From NCBI RefSeq assembly GCF_016925535.1, contig NZ_CP070496.1, positions 3,348,001-3,412,000 on the forward strand: a stretch of 64,000 nt of DNA, given 5' to 3'. Source of the DNA: Natronoglycomyces albus (GTDB taxonomy: Bacteria; Actinomycetota; Actinomycetes; Mycobacteriales; Micromonosporaceae). A model generated the notes under the pieces. The model ran no database searches and was not told where the DNA came from. It saw only the letters and a program-made list of their open reading frames with translations. Both the position numbers and the translations under genes were made by a program. Shown one piece after another: positions 43,170 through 52,213 of this stretch; position 1 is the first letter of the stretch, and each line of letters opens with the position of its first letter.

Positions 43170-45014
43170 ATGAGTAAGAAAACAACCCTGGGAAGGCGGC
43201 TGCTCGCAGTCGCCGCCACCGGGGCGCTCGCGGCGGGCTCATTCGCCCTCATCACCTCACCCGCGCACGCCGAGGGAAATATCCTCGGCACCGACAACCC
43301 CGAGGCCATCGAAGGCAGCTACATCGTCACCCTCAAGGACGGCGCCAGCACTGCCAGCGCCGGTTCGCTCAGCTCCACCTACGATGCGGAAATCACCGCT
43401 GAGCTGCCCATCATCAACGGGTTCGCCGCCGAAATGAGTGAGGCTGACGCCAAGCGTCTGGCCGCGGACTCCTCGGTGGACTTCGTGGAGCAAGACGCTA
43501 TAGCGTCGGTGACATCGGCGGGCGTGCAACCGAACCCGCCGTCGTGGGGCCTGGACCGTATCGACCAGGTCAACTTGCCGCTGGACAACAGCTACTCCTA
43601 TCCCAACCAGGGATCGGGAGTCACCGCCTACATCTTCGACAGTGGCATGAACCTGGGCCACGAGGAGTTCACCGGCCGTATCGCTGGTAGCCGTGACTAC
43701 ATCAGCTCTGGTGGAAACGGTGCCGACTGTAATGGTCACGGCACTCACGTGGCCGGAACCGTTGGTGGCACCCGTACTGGTGTGGCCAAGAACGTCGACT
43801 TCTTCAACATCAAGGTGCTCGACTGCGAGGGAAACGGTCCGTGGAGCGGCACCATCAATGGGCTGCAATGGGTGGCCAACAATGCCTCCGGTCCCTCGGT
43901 GGTGAACATGAGCCTCGGTGGCGGCTTCAACCAGTCGGTCAACAACGCTGTCAACAACACGGTGGCCGCTGGGGTGCCGGTGGTCGTGGCCTCTGGTAAC
44001 AGCAACGCCAACGCCTGCAACTACTCGCCGGCCTCGGCCCAGAACGCCCTGACGGTCAATAACTCGACGTCTTCGGACGCTCGCCGCTTCGACTCCAACT
44101 TCGGTAGCTGCACCGATCTGTTCGCCCCCGGCGACCGGATCTACGCTCCGTGGATTGGTGGTAGCAACCGCTACAACACCATCGGTGGCACCTCGATGGC
44201 TTCCCCGCACGTGGCGGGCGCGGCTGCCATGTATTTGGCCGAGAACCCGAGTGCGACTCCGTCTCAGGTCTACAGTGCGATTACCAGCAATGCCAGCACT
44301 GGCTTGGTCTCGAACCCGGGTTCGGGTTCGCCCAACCGCTTGTTGAACATCGACTTCATTGGTGGTTCCGATCCCGGTGATCCAGAGGATGAGTTCTCGA
44401 TCTCCTTGAGCCCCAGCAGTGGCACGATTTCAGCTGGAGAGTCGGTCACCGCGACCCTTTCGAGCGAAACCACCTCTGGTGACGCTCAAGAAGTGACGTT
44501 GTCTCACTCCGGTGCCGGAAGCGGAGTCACCGTCGAATTCGCCAACGACACGCTGACCACTGGCAACTCCACCGAGGTGACCTTCACCGCCAGCACCAAT
44601 GCTCCGGCTGGGTCGCACTCGATCACCGTGACCGCAGCTGGTTCGGTTGAGCGCACCGCGGGCTACAGCTTGACGGTGGAAGGTGACAGCACGCCGCCGG
44701 AGTGCCGTGGCGAGAATTCCTCGTCACAGACCATTCACGCTGGATGGATCGCGGCTTCGAATATTCGCCTCGACTGCGGAAGCGCTAGGGGTTCGGTGAC
44801 CGTGACGGTCGACGTGTCGCACGCCAGCAAGGGTGAATTGTGGTACCGACTTGTCGGGCCCAATGGCGCGAGCTATGACCTGAAGCCGTTTGGCTCAGCC
44901 GACCGTGGCACCTACACGGTCAATGTCGGTGGTAAGTCAGGTACCTACACCCTGGAGGTGTGGAACTTCTCTAACCGCAACGGAACTCTCAACGGCTGGT
45001 CCGTGGCCGGTTAG
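43170..45014 (+). CDS. Secreted subtilase with P-domain, protease B
   Basis: The product is 614 aa from ATG 43170 (GGGAG box upstream). It has the same layout as protease A: signal peptide (cut after AHA at about 34), I9 propeptide, S8 domain with Asp 157, His 190, Asn 277 and Ser 342, an Ig-like segment ([20 protein letters not shown] is nearly the same as in A), and a P-domain ending [10 protein letters not shown]. The Ser motif is [12 protein letters not shown] where others have SGTS. The Asp motif is IFDSG instead of VLDTG. Secreted and probably self-processed. Confidence 0.93.
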   Translation: MSKKTTLGRRLLAVAATGALAAGSFALITSPAHAEGNILGTDNPEAIEGSYIVTLKDGASTASAGSLSSTYDAEITAELPIINGFAAEMSEADAKRLAADSSVDFVEQDAIASVTSAGVQPNPPSWGLDRIDQVNLPLDNSYSYPNQGSGVTAYIFDSGMNLGHEEFTGRIAGSRDYISSGGNGADCNGHGTHVAGTVGGTRTGVAKNVDFFNIKVLDCEGNGPWSGTINGLQWVANNASGPSVVNMSLGGGFNQSVNNAVNNTVAAGVPVVVASGNSNANACNYSPASAQNALTVNNSTSSDARRFDSNFGSCTDLFAPGDRIYAPWIGGSNRYNTIGGTSMASPHVAGAAAMYLAENPSATPSQVYSAITSNASTGLVSNPGSGSPNRLLNIDFIGGSDPGDPEDEFSISLSPSSGTISAGESVTATLSSETTSGDAQEVTLSHSGAGSGVTVEFANDTLTTGNSTEVTFTASTNAPAGSHSITVTAAGSVERTAGYSLTVEGDSTPPECRGENSSSQTIHAGWIAASNIRLDCGSARGSVTVTVDVSHASKGELWYRLVGPNGASYDLKPFGSADRGTYTVNVGGKSGTYTLEVWNFSNRNGTLNGWSVAG

Positions 45015-45018
45015 TCCA

Positions 45019-45050
45019 CCTTGGGCAGGGGCTTGAGCCTCTGCCCAAGG
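45019..45050 (+). terminator. Hairpin after protease B
   Basis: A 14-bp stem (CCTTGGGCAGGGGC/GCCTCTGCCCAAGG with one mismatch) with a 4-nt loop lies 5 nt after the stop codon. Confidence 0.7.
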
Positions 45051-45325
45051 AAACATTTTCTGGCAAGAGCGTTAGGTTCGCGGCGGTTACCGAGTTCGGT
45101 TCGGGGCCGCCGCGAATTCGGGCCTGTAGACGGGCTCTATGAGTTCGGGGCCGTGCCTAGCTCTGGGGAACTGTGTATTGCACGTGTTTCATTTCTAGCC
45201 GCACGTTTGAGCCCAGGTGCGGGTGTGTGGCCGATGGACCGGTTTCTCCTTCGGGTTCCTCGGCGGCACACGTCCGAAACTAGGTGGAATCGCAGAGGGT
45301 TGATTTGTGGCACGGTCGCTTTGCC

Positions 45326-45364
45326 GCCCCCATCACTGGAGTCCAATGGTGATGGGGGCTTTTT
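45326..45364 (+). terminator. Second terminator after protease B
   Basis: Stem GCCCCCATCAC/GTGATGGGGGC with a 12-nt loop followed by TTTTT. It has the same stem as the element after protease A. Confidence 0.85.
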
Positions 45365-45622
45365 CGTGGCTTTGGCGATGGCCGAACTTGGGTAGCTAGG
45401 AATGGGTGCGATGAGCATGGAGGGCAAGGCTTGGGTTCGCCTAAGTGGACTTCGATGGGTACCTTGTGCGACAGTCAAAGGCGCCCGAGCCATGTGGAAT
45501 TTTTCTTCACTCCAGGGTCAGACTTGGTGGAAAACTATTCACTGAATGCGGTTGAAACGTCAACAATCTCAACACAAATAGACAACCGCTCAATAAGTTC
45601 GGACGACGCGCCCATTTCAATA

Positions 45623-45678
45623 TTTACAGGCGTGGATATGGCTCATAGGCTTCCGCATAGATTCATAAACGTGAATCT
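45623..45678 (+). promoter_or_regulatory. Subtilase promoter with 5'-terminal hairpin, site 3
   Basis: TTTACA (45623-45628), 17 bp, TAGGCT (45646-45651), 7 nt, then AGATTCA (45659-45665) and TGAATCT (45672-45678). The 5' UTR to ATG 45851 is about 193 nt. Confidence 0.75.
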
Positions 45679-45850
45679 ATTGCAAACCGAATCCGCAGCA
45701 GCCTTCCTCCTCCTTTGTTTGGCCACCACCAACCTGAACGCCCCATAGGCACCAACTAGCACTTGGTCATAAGTCCCTTGCGCGTGAGATCGGTTCCCGG
45801 TGCGCCACATGCCTCCGGTAGGGCTGCCGCCAAGATAGGGAGCATCCACC

Positions 45851-47041
45851 ATGAAGACGAAGAAGACCCTTCGTGTACTTACCGCCCTAGGTTCCGCCGG
45901 CGCCATCGCCATCGGAACTCTGGCGCTATCGGCCACACCCGCGCAAGCCGAAGGAACCATCCTCGGCGCGGACAACCCCGACGCCATCGAGAATAGCTAT
46001 CTCGTCACGCTCGAGAGCGAATTGTCCACACCGGAGATCGGCAGCTTCGCCGAATCCTTCAACGGCACCGTCACCTCCGAATGGGACGTCATCGACGGCT
46101 TCGCCGTCGAAATGACTGAGGACGACGCCAAACTGATGGCGGGGCACCCCGACGTCAAGATGGTCGAGCAAGACGCCGAAGTCAGCATCACCTCACCGGG
46201 CCAGCAACCGAACCCACCTTCGTGGGGCCTCGACCGAGTAGACCAGCGCAACCTGCCGCTAGACAACAGCTACTCCTGGCCTAACTCCGGCACCGGAGTG
46301 ACGGTCTACGTTCTCGACACCGGCATCAACCTCACCCACCAGGAGTTCACCGGCCGCCTCGCCCGCGGATACGACGCTGTTACCCCCGGTGGCAACGCCA
46401 ATGACTGTCAGGGACACGGGACCCACGTCGCTGGCACCATCGGTGGCACGCGGACCGGCGTGGCCAAGAACGTCACCCTCGTACCGGTGCGCGTCCTCAA
46501 CTGCGCCGGCTCGGGAACCTGGGGACAGGTCATTGACGGCATCAACTGGTCGACCAATAACTTCTCCGGTCCTTCGGTGGCTAACATGAGCCTCGGCGGC
46601 GGCTCCAACGCCACCCTCGACGCGGCTGTCAACGCCTCGGTCAACGCTGGTTTGACCCACGTGGTCGCCTCCGGCAACAGCAATGCCAACGCCTGCAACT
46701 TCTCCCCCGCCGGAGCCGCCGGAGCTATTTCGGTGAACTCCTCCAACAGTGCCGACAGCCGTTCGTTCTTCTCCAACTGGGGAACCTGCACGGACCTGTT
46801 CGCCCCTGGTGAATCCATCTTCGGCCCCTGGATTGGTGGCAACAGCTCGTACAACACCATTAGCGGCACCTCGATGGCTTCCCCCCACGTGGCTGGCGGA
46901 GCCGCACAGTACCTCTCCTCCAACCCTGGCGCTTCCCCCGCGCAGGTACGTAACGCACTGACCAGCAACGCTACCCCTGGCGTCATCTCCAACCCCGGAC
47001 CTGGTTCCCCGAACCTGCTGTTGTACGTGAGCAACTTCTAA
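45851..47041 (+). CDS. Secreted subtilase without P-domain, protease C
   Basis: The product is 396 aa with a GGGAG box. It has the signal peptide (1-33, AQA), I9 propeptide (about 34-113), and S8 domain with Asp 156, His 189, Asn 275 region and Ser 341, ending right after the catalytic domain (LLLYVSNF). It lacks the Ig-like and P-domain parts of A, B and E. It is closely similar to protease D (same signal peptide, RNLPLDNSYSWPNSGTGVTV). Both are probably secreted S8A peptidases. Confidence 0.93.
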   Translation: MKTKKTLRVLTALGSAGAIAIGTLALSATPAQAEGTILGADNPDAIENSYLVTLESELSTPEIGSFAESFNGTVTSEWDVIDGFAVEMTEDDAKLMAGHPDVKMVEQDAEVSITSPGQQPNPPSWGLDRVDQRNLPLDNSYSWPNSGTGVTVYVLDTGINLTHQEFTGRLARGYDAVTPGGNANDCQGHGTHVAGTIGGTRTGVAKNVTLVPVRVLNCAGSGTWGQVIDGINWSTNNFSGPSVANMSLGGGSNATLDAAVNASVNAGLTHVVASGNSNANACNFSPAGAAGAISVNSSNSADSRSFFSNWGTCTDLFAPGESIFGPWIGGNSSYNTISGTSMASPHVAGGAAQYLSSNPGASPAQVRNALTSNATPGVISNPGPGSPNLLLYVSNF

Positions 47042-47090
47042 ACCTCAATCGCCACACAATGCGATAAGGCAGTGTCACCTTTGTGTCACA

Positions 47091-47127
47091 GGGCCCCGCT
47101 CAGGGAATTACATCCCCGGCGGGGCCC
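47091..47127 (+). terminator. Hairpin after protease C
   Basis: Stem GGGCCCCGC/GCGGGGCCC with a 19-nt loop lies 50 nt after the stop. Weak T tract. Confidence 0.6.
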
Positions 47128-47259
47128 GTTGTCGTTAGTCGGCCAGATCCACAAACGTCAATCAGCGCGACCAGGCCCCTAGAACTTGCCCCAAAGCCAT
47201 CTTCAGTAACACAACTGAACACTTACTCAATTTGTTCGCACTATTCATCCATTTCAATC

Positions 47260-47315
47260 TTTACAACCGAGGTCTTTCCTCTTACGCTTCCGCATAGATT
47301 CATGAACGTGAATCA
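47260..47315 (+). promoter_or_regulatory. Subtilase promoter with 5'-terminal hairpin, site 4
   Basis: TTTACA (47260-47265), 17 bp, TACGCT (47283-47288), 7 nt, then AGATTCA (47296-47302) and TGAATCA (47309-47315), one mismatch at the base of the stem. The 5' UTR to ATG 47480 is about 185 nt. Confidence 0.72.
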
Positions 47316-47479
47316 ATGCATACCGCATCCGCAGCAGTCCTCACCCCGACATTTGGCCGACGCCACCCTGGAAGCGCACCCGGCTCGCACCCTCACAATG
47401 CCCATGCCCATGCGCGAAGGCCGAACCCCGGCGCCACCTGTCGACGGCGTGCCTGCCGCAAAGATTGGGAGCACCCGAA

Positions 47480-48670
47480 ATGAATACGAAAAAGACCCTC
47501 CGGCGACTCATAGCCCTCGGCTCCGCTGGCGCCATTGCCATCGGCACCCTGGCACTTTCCGCCTCGCCCGCCCAAGCCGAGGGAACCATCCTCGGCACAA
47601 ATAGCCCCGGCACCATCGAAAACAGCTACCTCGTCACGCTCGAAGACGAACTGTCCACCTCCGAAATCAACGGGTTCGCCCGTTCGTTTCGTGGCACCAT
47701 CACCTCGGAGTGGGAAGCCCTCAACGGCTTTGCCATCGACATGACCGAGCGCGAAGCCAAGCGCATGGCCGCCCACCCCAACGTCAAGATGGTCGAACAA
47801 AACGCCGAAGTCAGCATCGCCTCCGCAGGTGAGCAACCCAACCCGCCCTCATGGGGCCTCGACCGAGTAGATCAGCGCAACCTGCCGCTGGACAACAGCT
47901 ACTCGTGGCCCAACTCTGGCACCGGAGTGACGGTCTACGTCATCGACACCGGCATCAACCTCAAACACGAGGAGTTCACCGGACGCCTCGCCCCCGGATA
48001 CGACGCCGTGAACCCCGGCCGCAGTGCCAATGACTGCAATGGCCACGGCACCCACGTCGCCGGCACCATCGGCGGCACGGAAACCGGCGTAGCCAAGAAC
48101 GTCACCCTTGTGCCCGTGCGGGTTCTCAACTGTTCTGGCTCGGGAACCTGGGAACAAGTTATCGACGGCATCAACTGGGCCACCGACAACTTCTCCGGTC
48201 CCTCGGTGGCCAACATGAGCCTCGGCGGCGGCGCCAACGCCACCCTCGACGCGGCCGTCAACGCATCAGTGGAGGCTGGCCTCACCCAAGTAGTGGCCTC
48301 CGGCAACAGCAACGCCAACGCCTGCAACTATTCGCCGGCTCGGGCCTCAGGCGCGATCACGGTGAACTCATCCAACAGCTCGGATGCCCGGTCATCCTTC
48401 TCCAACTGGGGAAGCTGCACCGACCTCTTCGCGCCAGGAGAGGCGATCTATGGCCCCTGGTCTGGCGGAAGTAAGGGCTACCGGACCATTAGCGGCACCT
48501 CGATGGCCGCCCCGCACGTGGCCGGAGGTGCGGCCCTGTACCTATCGTCGAACCCAAACGCCTCTCCCAGCCAAGTCCGCAACGCCCTGACCAACACCGC
48601 CACCACTGGCGTCATCTCCAACCCCGGAACCGGTTCTTCGAACCTGCTGTTGTACGTGAGCGACTTCTAA
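47480..48670 (+). CDS. Secreted subtilase without P-domain, protease D
   Basis: The product is 396 aa from ATG 47480 with GGGAG about 9 nt upstream; a TTG further upstream is unlikely. It is a close paralogue of C: same length, signal peptide cut after AQA, I9 propeptide, and S8 domain with Asp 156, His 189 and Ser 341 (SGTSMAAPHVAG). The Asp motif is VIDTGINLKH. It is most probably a recent tandem duplicate of C. The MITE-like copy 2 follows about 105 nt after the stop. Confidence 0.93.
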   Translation: MNTKKTLRRLIALGSAGAIAIGTLALSASPAQAEGTILGTNSPGTIENSYLVTLEDELSTSEINGFARSFRGTITSEWEALNGFAIDMTEREAKRMAAHPNVKMVEQNAEVSIASAGEQPNPPSWGLDRVDQRNLPLDNSYSWPNSGTGVTVYVIDTGINLKHEEFTGRLAPGYDAVNPGRSANDCNGHGTHVAGTIGGTETGVAKNVTLVPVRVLNCSGSGTWEQVIDGINWATDNFSGPSVANMSLGGGANATLDAAVNASVEAGLTQVVASGNSNANACNYSPARASGAITVNSSNSSDARSSFSNWGSCTDLFAPGEAIYGPWSGGSKGYRTISGTSMAAPHVAGGAALYLSSNPNASPSQVRNALTNTATTGVISNPGTGSSNLLLYVSDF

Positions 48671-48775
48671 TCGCGCATCTAAAAACTAGATAGGTCGTCG
48701 GCGTCGCTGCCATCACCTGGCATCGAATCCAGTGGCCCGGCACTGTGAGGTAGCTCTGTGAGACTGCCTCACCTA

Positions 48776-48939
48776 AGAGCTCCTATCAGGTTTCTCTTCC
48801 TACTGCGGTGGAGTGATGTCGCGCCTGGCCGCGTTGTCGGCCCTTGCCCATACCCGCTGGGTATGAACAAGGGCCTCCGCCTCCCCACGCACTGACAGCA
48901 CACCATCCTCGCCACGGAAACAAACCTGATAGGAGCTCT
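48776..48939 (-). mobile_element. MITE-like 164-bp element, copy 2
   Basis: This copy is the reverse complement of copies 1 and 3 with the same TIRs (AGAGCTCCTATCAGGTTT and AAACCTGATAGGAGCTCT). TAA lies on both flanks counted outside GAGCTC (TAA|GAGCTCC, GGAGCTC|TAA), a possible 3-bp target duplication. It lies in the 1.1-kb gap between proteases D and E. The rest of 48940-49356 shows no gene. Confidence 0.85.
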
Positions 48940-49356
48940 AAAGATCTCGCCCTGGGCCCCATTGAGGTGACCCAGGGCGAGATTCATTGTGGGGCGAATG
49001 TGCCAGAGCAACCCCTGTCAGTAGGCAGTTCCATTCGTGGGTCGACCCGTAATGACACCGGGTGCGGCGACTCGGGCTATATATCCTCGCCCTGTGGCGC
49101 CGCCACCAAAGCCCGCCCACAACGATCTCGCGCCCGCAGCTTTACGGTGCCCAGAAACCTCCACTGTGCGATCACCCCGGTTTCGCACAGTAGGAATACA
49201 GAAAATCCGATTTATATACGCACATCCGTCAATGCTTGCTTTGAAAAGACGTCACAGAGTTCGTGGGCCCAATGCAGGGATTTCACCTCATCGTCCCCTA
49301 TGTCAACTCGACTTAACACCCGCTAAATAAGTTGGATCTGTAAACGTATTTTATTG

Positions 49357-49412
49357 TTTACATTCATGGATTTGACTCTTAGGCTTCCGCTTAGATTCAT
49401 GAATGTGAATCT
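49357..49412 (+). promoter_or_regulatory. Subtilase promoter with 5'-terminal hairpin, site 5
   Basis: TTTACA (49357-49362), 17 bp, TAGGCT (49380-49385), 7 nt, then AGATTCA (49393-49399) and TGAATCT (49406-49412). The 5' UTR to ATG 49826 is about 434 nt, more than twice that of the others, and holds no convincing small gene. Confidence 0.72.
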
Positions 49413-49825
49413 GGTTCAACCGCGAATCTCATGCATTCACGGAGAAAAACGGCCGTTCGAGCACGCTCAATGCCCGAGCGACCAACGTGTCCCAACCTGA
49501 ACTGAACAGGCGACTCTCCCCCGGTCGTCGCCGCCACACCTACACACGATCGCCCCGGTCTTGTGAGTCACCCTTTCAGCGGCGTCAGACAGAAAACGAG
49601 TCTTGCCATTCAGCACAGGCGGAAACGACCACTCCGTAACGCATGCGATTCACACCCCGCCGTCACTGCCCACCCCGAATTGGCCACAGCCAGCATCGAG
49701 CACTCACCGCCCCTGTGCCGACCATCGACTGAAACGGCTTCCAGGGTCGCCTGAGCATTCGAAGCTGTCCTGCCCAATGCAAATCCGGCAGTCGCTGCGG
49801 GAAACCCTGAAGGAGAACCCAGCAC

Positions 49826-51676
49826 ATGAGTACAAAGAAATCCCTCCGGCGCAGCGTTATAGCTGTCGCCTCGGCAGGGGCAATCGCGGTGGGCACCATA
49901 GCCCTCGCCACCTCTCCGGCCCAAGCCGAGGGAAACATCCTCGGCACCGACCACCCCAATGCCATCGAAGGCAGCTACCTAGTCACCCTCGAAAGTGACG
50001 TCTCCATCCAAAGCGTCGACACCTTCGCCGACACCTACGGCGCCGAAGTCACCTCAGAGTGGACATCCTTTAACGGATTCGCCGCCGAGATGACCGAGGC
50101 GGAAGCCAAGAAACTGGCCGCCGACCCGGCCGTCAAGTTCGTCGAACAAGACGCCGAAGTACACCTAGCCAGCGCTGGTGTGCAACCCAACCCGCCCGCC
50201 TGGGGCATCGACCGCGTCGACCAGCGCAATCTTCCGCTCGATGGGCAATACGCCTATCCCAACCAAGGCACTGGTGTCACGCAGTACATCCTCGACACCG
50301 GCGTCTATTTGAGCCACTCCGAATTCACCGGCCGTATGGTGCAGGGATTTGACGCGATCAACCCCGGCGGCAACGCCAACGACTGTCACGGACACGGTAC
50401 GCACGTGGCCGGATCAGCGGCGGGAACTTTGACCGGCGTCGCGAAGAACTCCTACATTTCCCCGGTTCGGGTTCTCAACTGCCAGGGCTCAGGGTCGTTC
50501 GCTGGCATCATTGACGGAATTAACTGGGTTTCCAACAACGCCTCCGGTCCGTCGGTGGCCAACATGAGCCTGGGCGGCGGCTACAACGCCACCCTCAACC
50601 AGGCCGTGGCCTCCGGTGTCGCCGCTGGTGTCACGTACGTGGTTGCCTCCGGCAACAGCAACGCCAACGCTTGTAACTACTCGCCAGCCAGTGAAGCTAC
50701 TGCCATTACCGTTAACTCCTCGACTCGCACCGATGCCCGTTCGGGATTCTCCAACTGGGGAACCTGCTCGGACATCTTCGCTCCGGGATCTGACATCTAT
50801 GGACCTTGGATCGGAGGCAACAACGCCTTCCGTACCATTAGCGGCACCTCGATGGCTTCCCCGCACGTGTCCGGGGCCGCGGCTCTGTACTTGGCTTCCA
50901 ACCCCAGCGCCACCCCGGCGCAGGTGAAGCAGGCTTTGACCTCGAACGCCACCCAGGGTGTCATTTCCAACCCCGGCAGTGGATCGCCCAACCGCCTGCT
51001 TTACGTCGGATTCATCGACGGTGGCCCGGGCGAGCCCGAGGACGAGTTCTCGGTTTCGGTCTCTCCCGACAGCGCCGAAATTGAGCCCGGTGACTCTGTC
51101 ACCGCGACGTTGAGCACCGAGACGACCTCCGGCGACGCGCAAGAGGTCACCCTGTCGCACTCCGGAGCCGGTTCGGACGTGACTGTGGACTTTGCCGACA
51201 GCACCTTGACCACTGGTGAATCCACGCAGGTGACGTTCTCTGCCAGCTCCAACGCCAGCGACGCGACGCACTCGATCACGTTGACCGCCTCTGGAAACAA
51301 CGACGAATCGACCACCTTCACTCTGACGGTGGGCGATGAGCCGGTTGAGCCTCCGCCGGGCGACTGCGTCGAGGAGAACAACAACTCGCAGACAATCCAT
51401 GCTGGCTGGTTGGTCTCGTCGAACATTCTGATGGTCTGTGATGACGCTGGCTCGACGGCGACGATCAATGTGGACGTAACCCACTCGGCCACGCAGAACC
51501 TCGAATACTACGTGTTCGACCCTGCCGGTCAAGTGCACCTCATTAAGCCTCGGGGTCAGACCGACTCGGGCACCTACACGATCAACGCGGGCTCTGCTGG
51601 ATGGGGCTACTACACACTCATCATCTTCAACTACGGCAATTCCGGCACGCTGAACGGTTGGTCGGTCGAAGTCTAG
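49826..51676 (+). CDS. Secreted subtilase with P-domain, protease E
   Basis: The product is 616 aa with GGAGA upstream. The layout matches A and B: signal peptide (cut after AQA), I9 propeptide, S8 domain with Asp 157, His 190, Asn 277 and Ser 342 ([12 protein letters not shown]), Ig-like segment ([20 protein letters not shown]), and P-domain ending [10 protein letters not shown]. The 5' end up to the start codon resembles protease A closely. Secreted, probably self-processed. Confidence 0.93.
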   Translation: MSTKKSLRRSVIAVASAGAIAVGTIALATSPAQAEGNILGTDHPNAIEGSYLVTLESDVSIQSVDTFADTYGAEVTSEWTSFNGFAAEMTEAEAKKLAADPAVKFVEQDAEVHLASAGVQPNPPAWGIDRVDQRNLPLDGQYAYPNQGTGVTQYILDTGVYLSHSEFTGRMVQGFDAINPGGNANDCHGHGTHVAGSAAGTLTGVAKNSYISPVRVLNCQGSGSFAGIIDGINWVSNNASGPSVANMSLGGGYNATLNQAVASGVAAGVTYVVASGNSNANACNYSPASEATAITVNSSTRTDARSGFSNWGTCSDIFAPGSDIYGPWIGGNNAFRTISGTSMASPHVSGAAALYLASNPSATPAQVKQALTSNATQGVISNPGSGSPNRLLYVGFIDGGPGEPEDEFSVSVSPDSAEIEPGDSVTATLSTETTSGDAQEVTLSHSGAGSDVTVDFADSTLTTGESTQVTFSASSNASDATHSITLTASGNNDESTTFTLTVGDEPVEPPPGDCVEENNNSQTIHAGWLVSSNILMVCDDAGSTATINVDVTHSATQNLEYYVFDPAGQVHLIKPRGQTDSGTYTINAGSAGWGYYTLIIFNYGNSGTLNGWSVEV

Positions 51677-51753
51677 TGACTACGTCACGACATTGAATAG
51701 TTACCTACCGGTACAACAATTGAACAATGTGTATTCACTACTAAACTCAATGT

Positions 51754-51800
51754 GAATTAAAGGCCCACTGGCAACTTTATTGCCAGTGGGCCTTTAATTC
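51754..51800 (+). terminator. Strong hairpin after protease E
   Basis: A perfect 20-bp stem (GAATTAAAGGCCCACTGGCA and its complement) lies 78 nt after the stop, with a TTTAATTC end. It can act in both directions. Confidence 0.85.
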
Positions 51801-51973
51801 ACTGAATTACCGCTCAGTAATGTCTTACTCACTGCGCCAAATTACGCCGTGAGCAGGGAATACATCGAAGATGTGACCAATAGGGCCACCGTCAGAACAA
51901 ATTGTTAATTCAGACATATATATTGTTCTGTTATCACATTTCACTGCCCGCACTAAATCCAAACTTGCTTATA

Positions 51974-52030
51974 TTTACAGTTCTCGCCTATTCGAGTTAA
52001 GGTGCGACGTATGCCTCAAAAGATGAGGCA
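51974..52030 (+). promoter_or_regulatory. Subtilase promoter with a different 5' hairpin, site 6
   Basis: TTTACA (51974-51979), 18 bp, TAAGGT (51998-52003), 8 nt, then the hairpin TGCCTCA/TGAGGCA (52012-52018, 52024-52030, 5-nt loop). Same geometry as sites 1-5 but a different stem sequence with the same 7-bp length. The 5' UTR to ATG 52214 is about 203 nt. Confidence 0.68.
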
Positions 52031-52213
52031 GGTTCGCCAAGAACCCTTCGGGCGCTGCTCCCCAGCCCACCCGGACTTTGAATACCGACCCTCCTCCGCG
52101 TCTATTCATAAGACGAAGAAGAGCTCACCCGCATAGGACACGATGCGCATTCGAAGTTGGGCTGGACACTCCAGTTGCGGCGTTCGTTGCAGACCTTCAG
52201 AGGAGAACTGCAC

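Noticed and set aside
40186-49412. AGATTCA/TGAATCT palindromes as a CRISPR-like or tandem repeat array
   Set aside because: They are kilobases apart, always at the same place relative to promoters, with no spacers; promoter/leader elements explain them better.
49413-49825. Small open frames in the long leader of protease E (e.g. 49563-49754)
   Set aside because: Low-quality starts and composition of shadow frames; no conservation in the leaders of the other proteases.
50489-51538. 349-codon minus-strand frame opposite protease E
   Set aside because: It mirrors the protease coding strand, as similar shadows do opposite proteases A-G.
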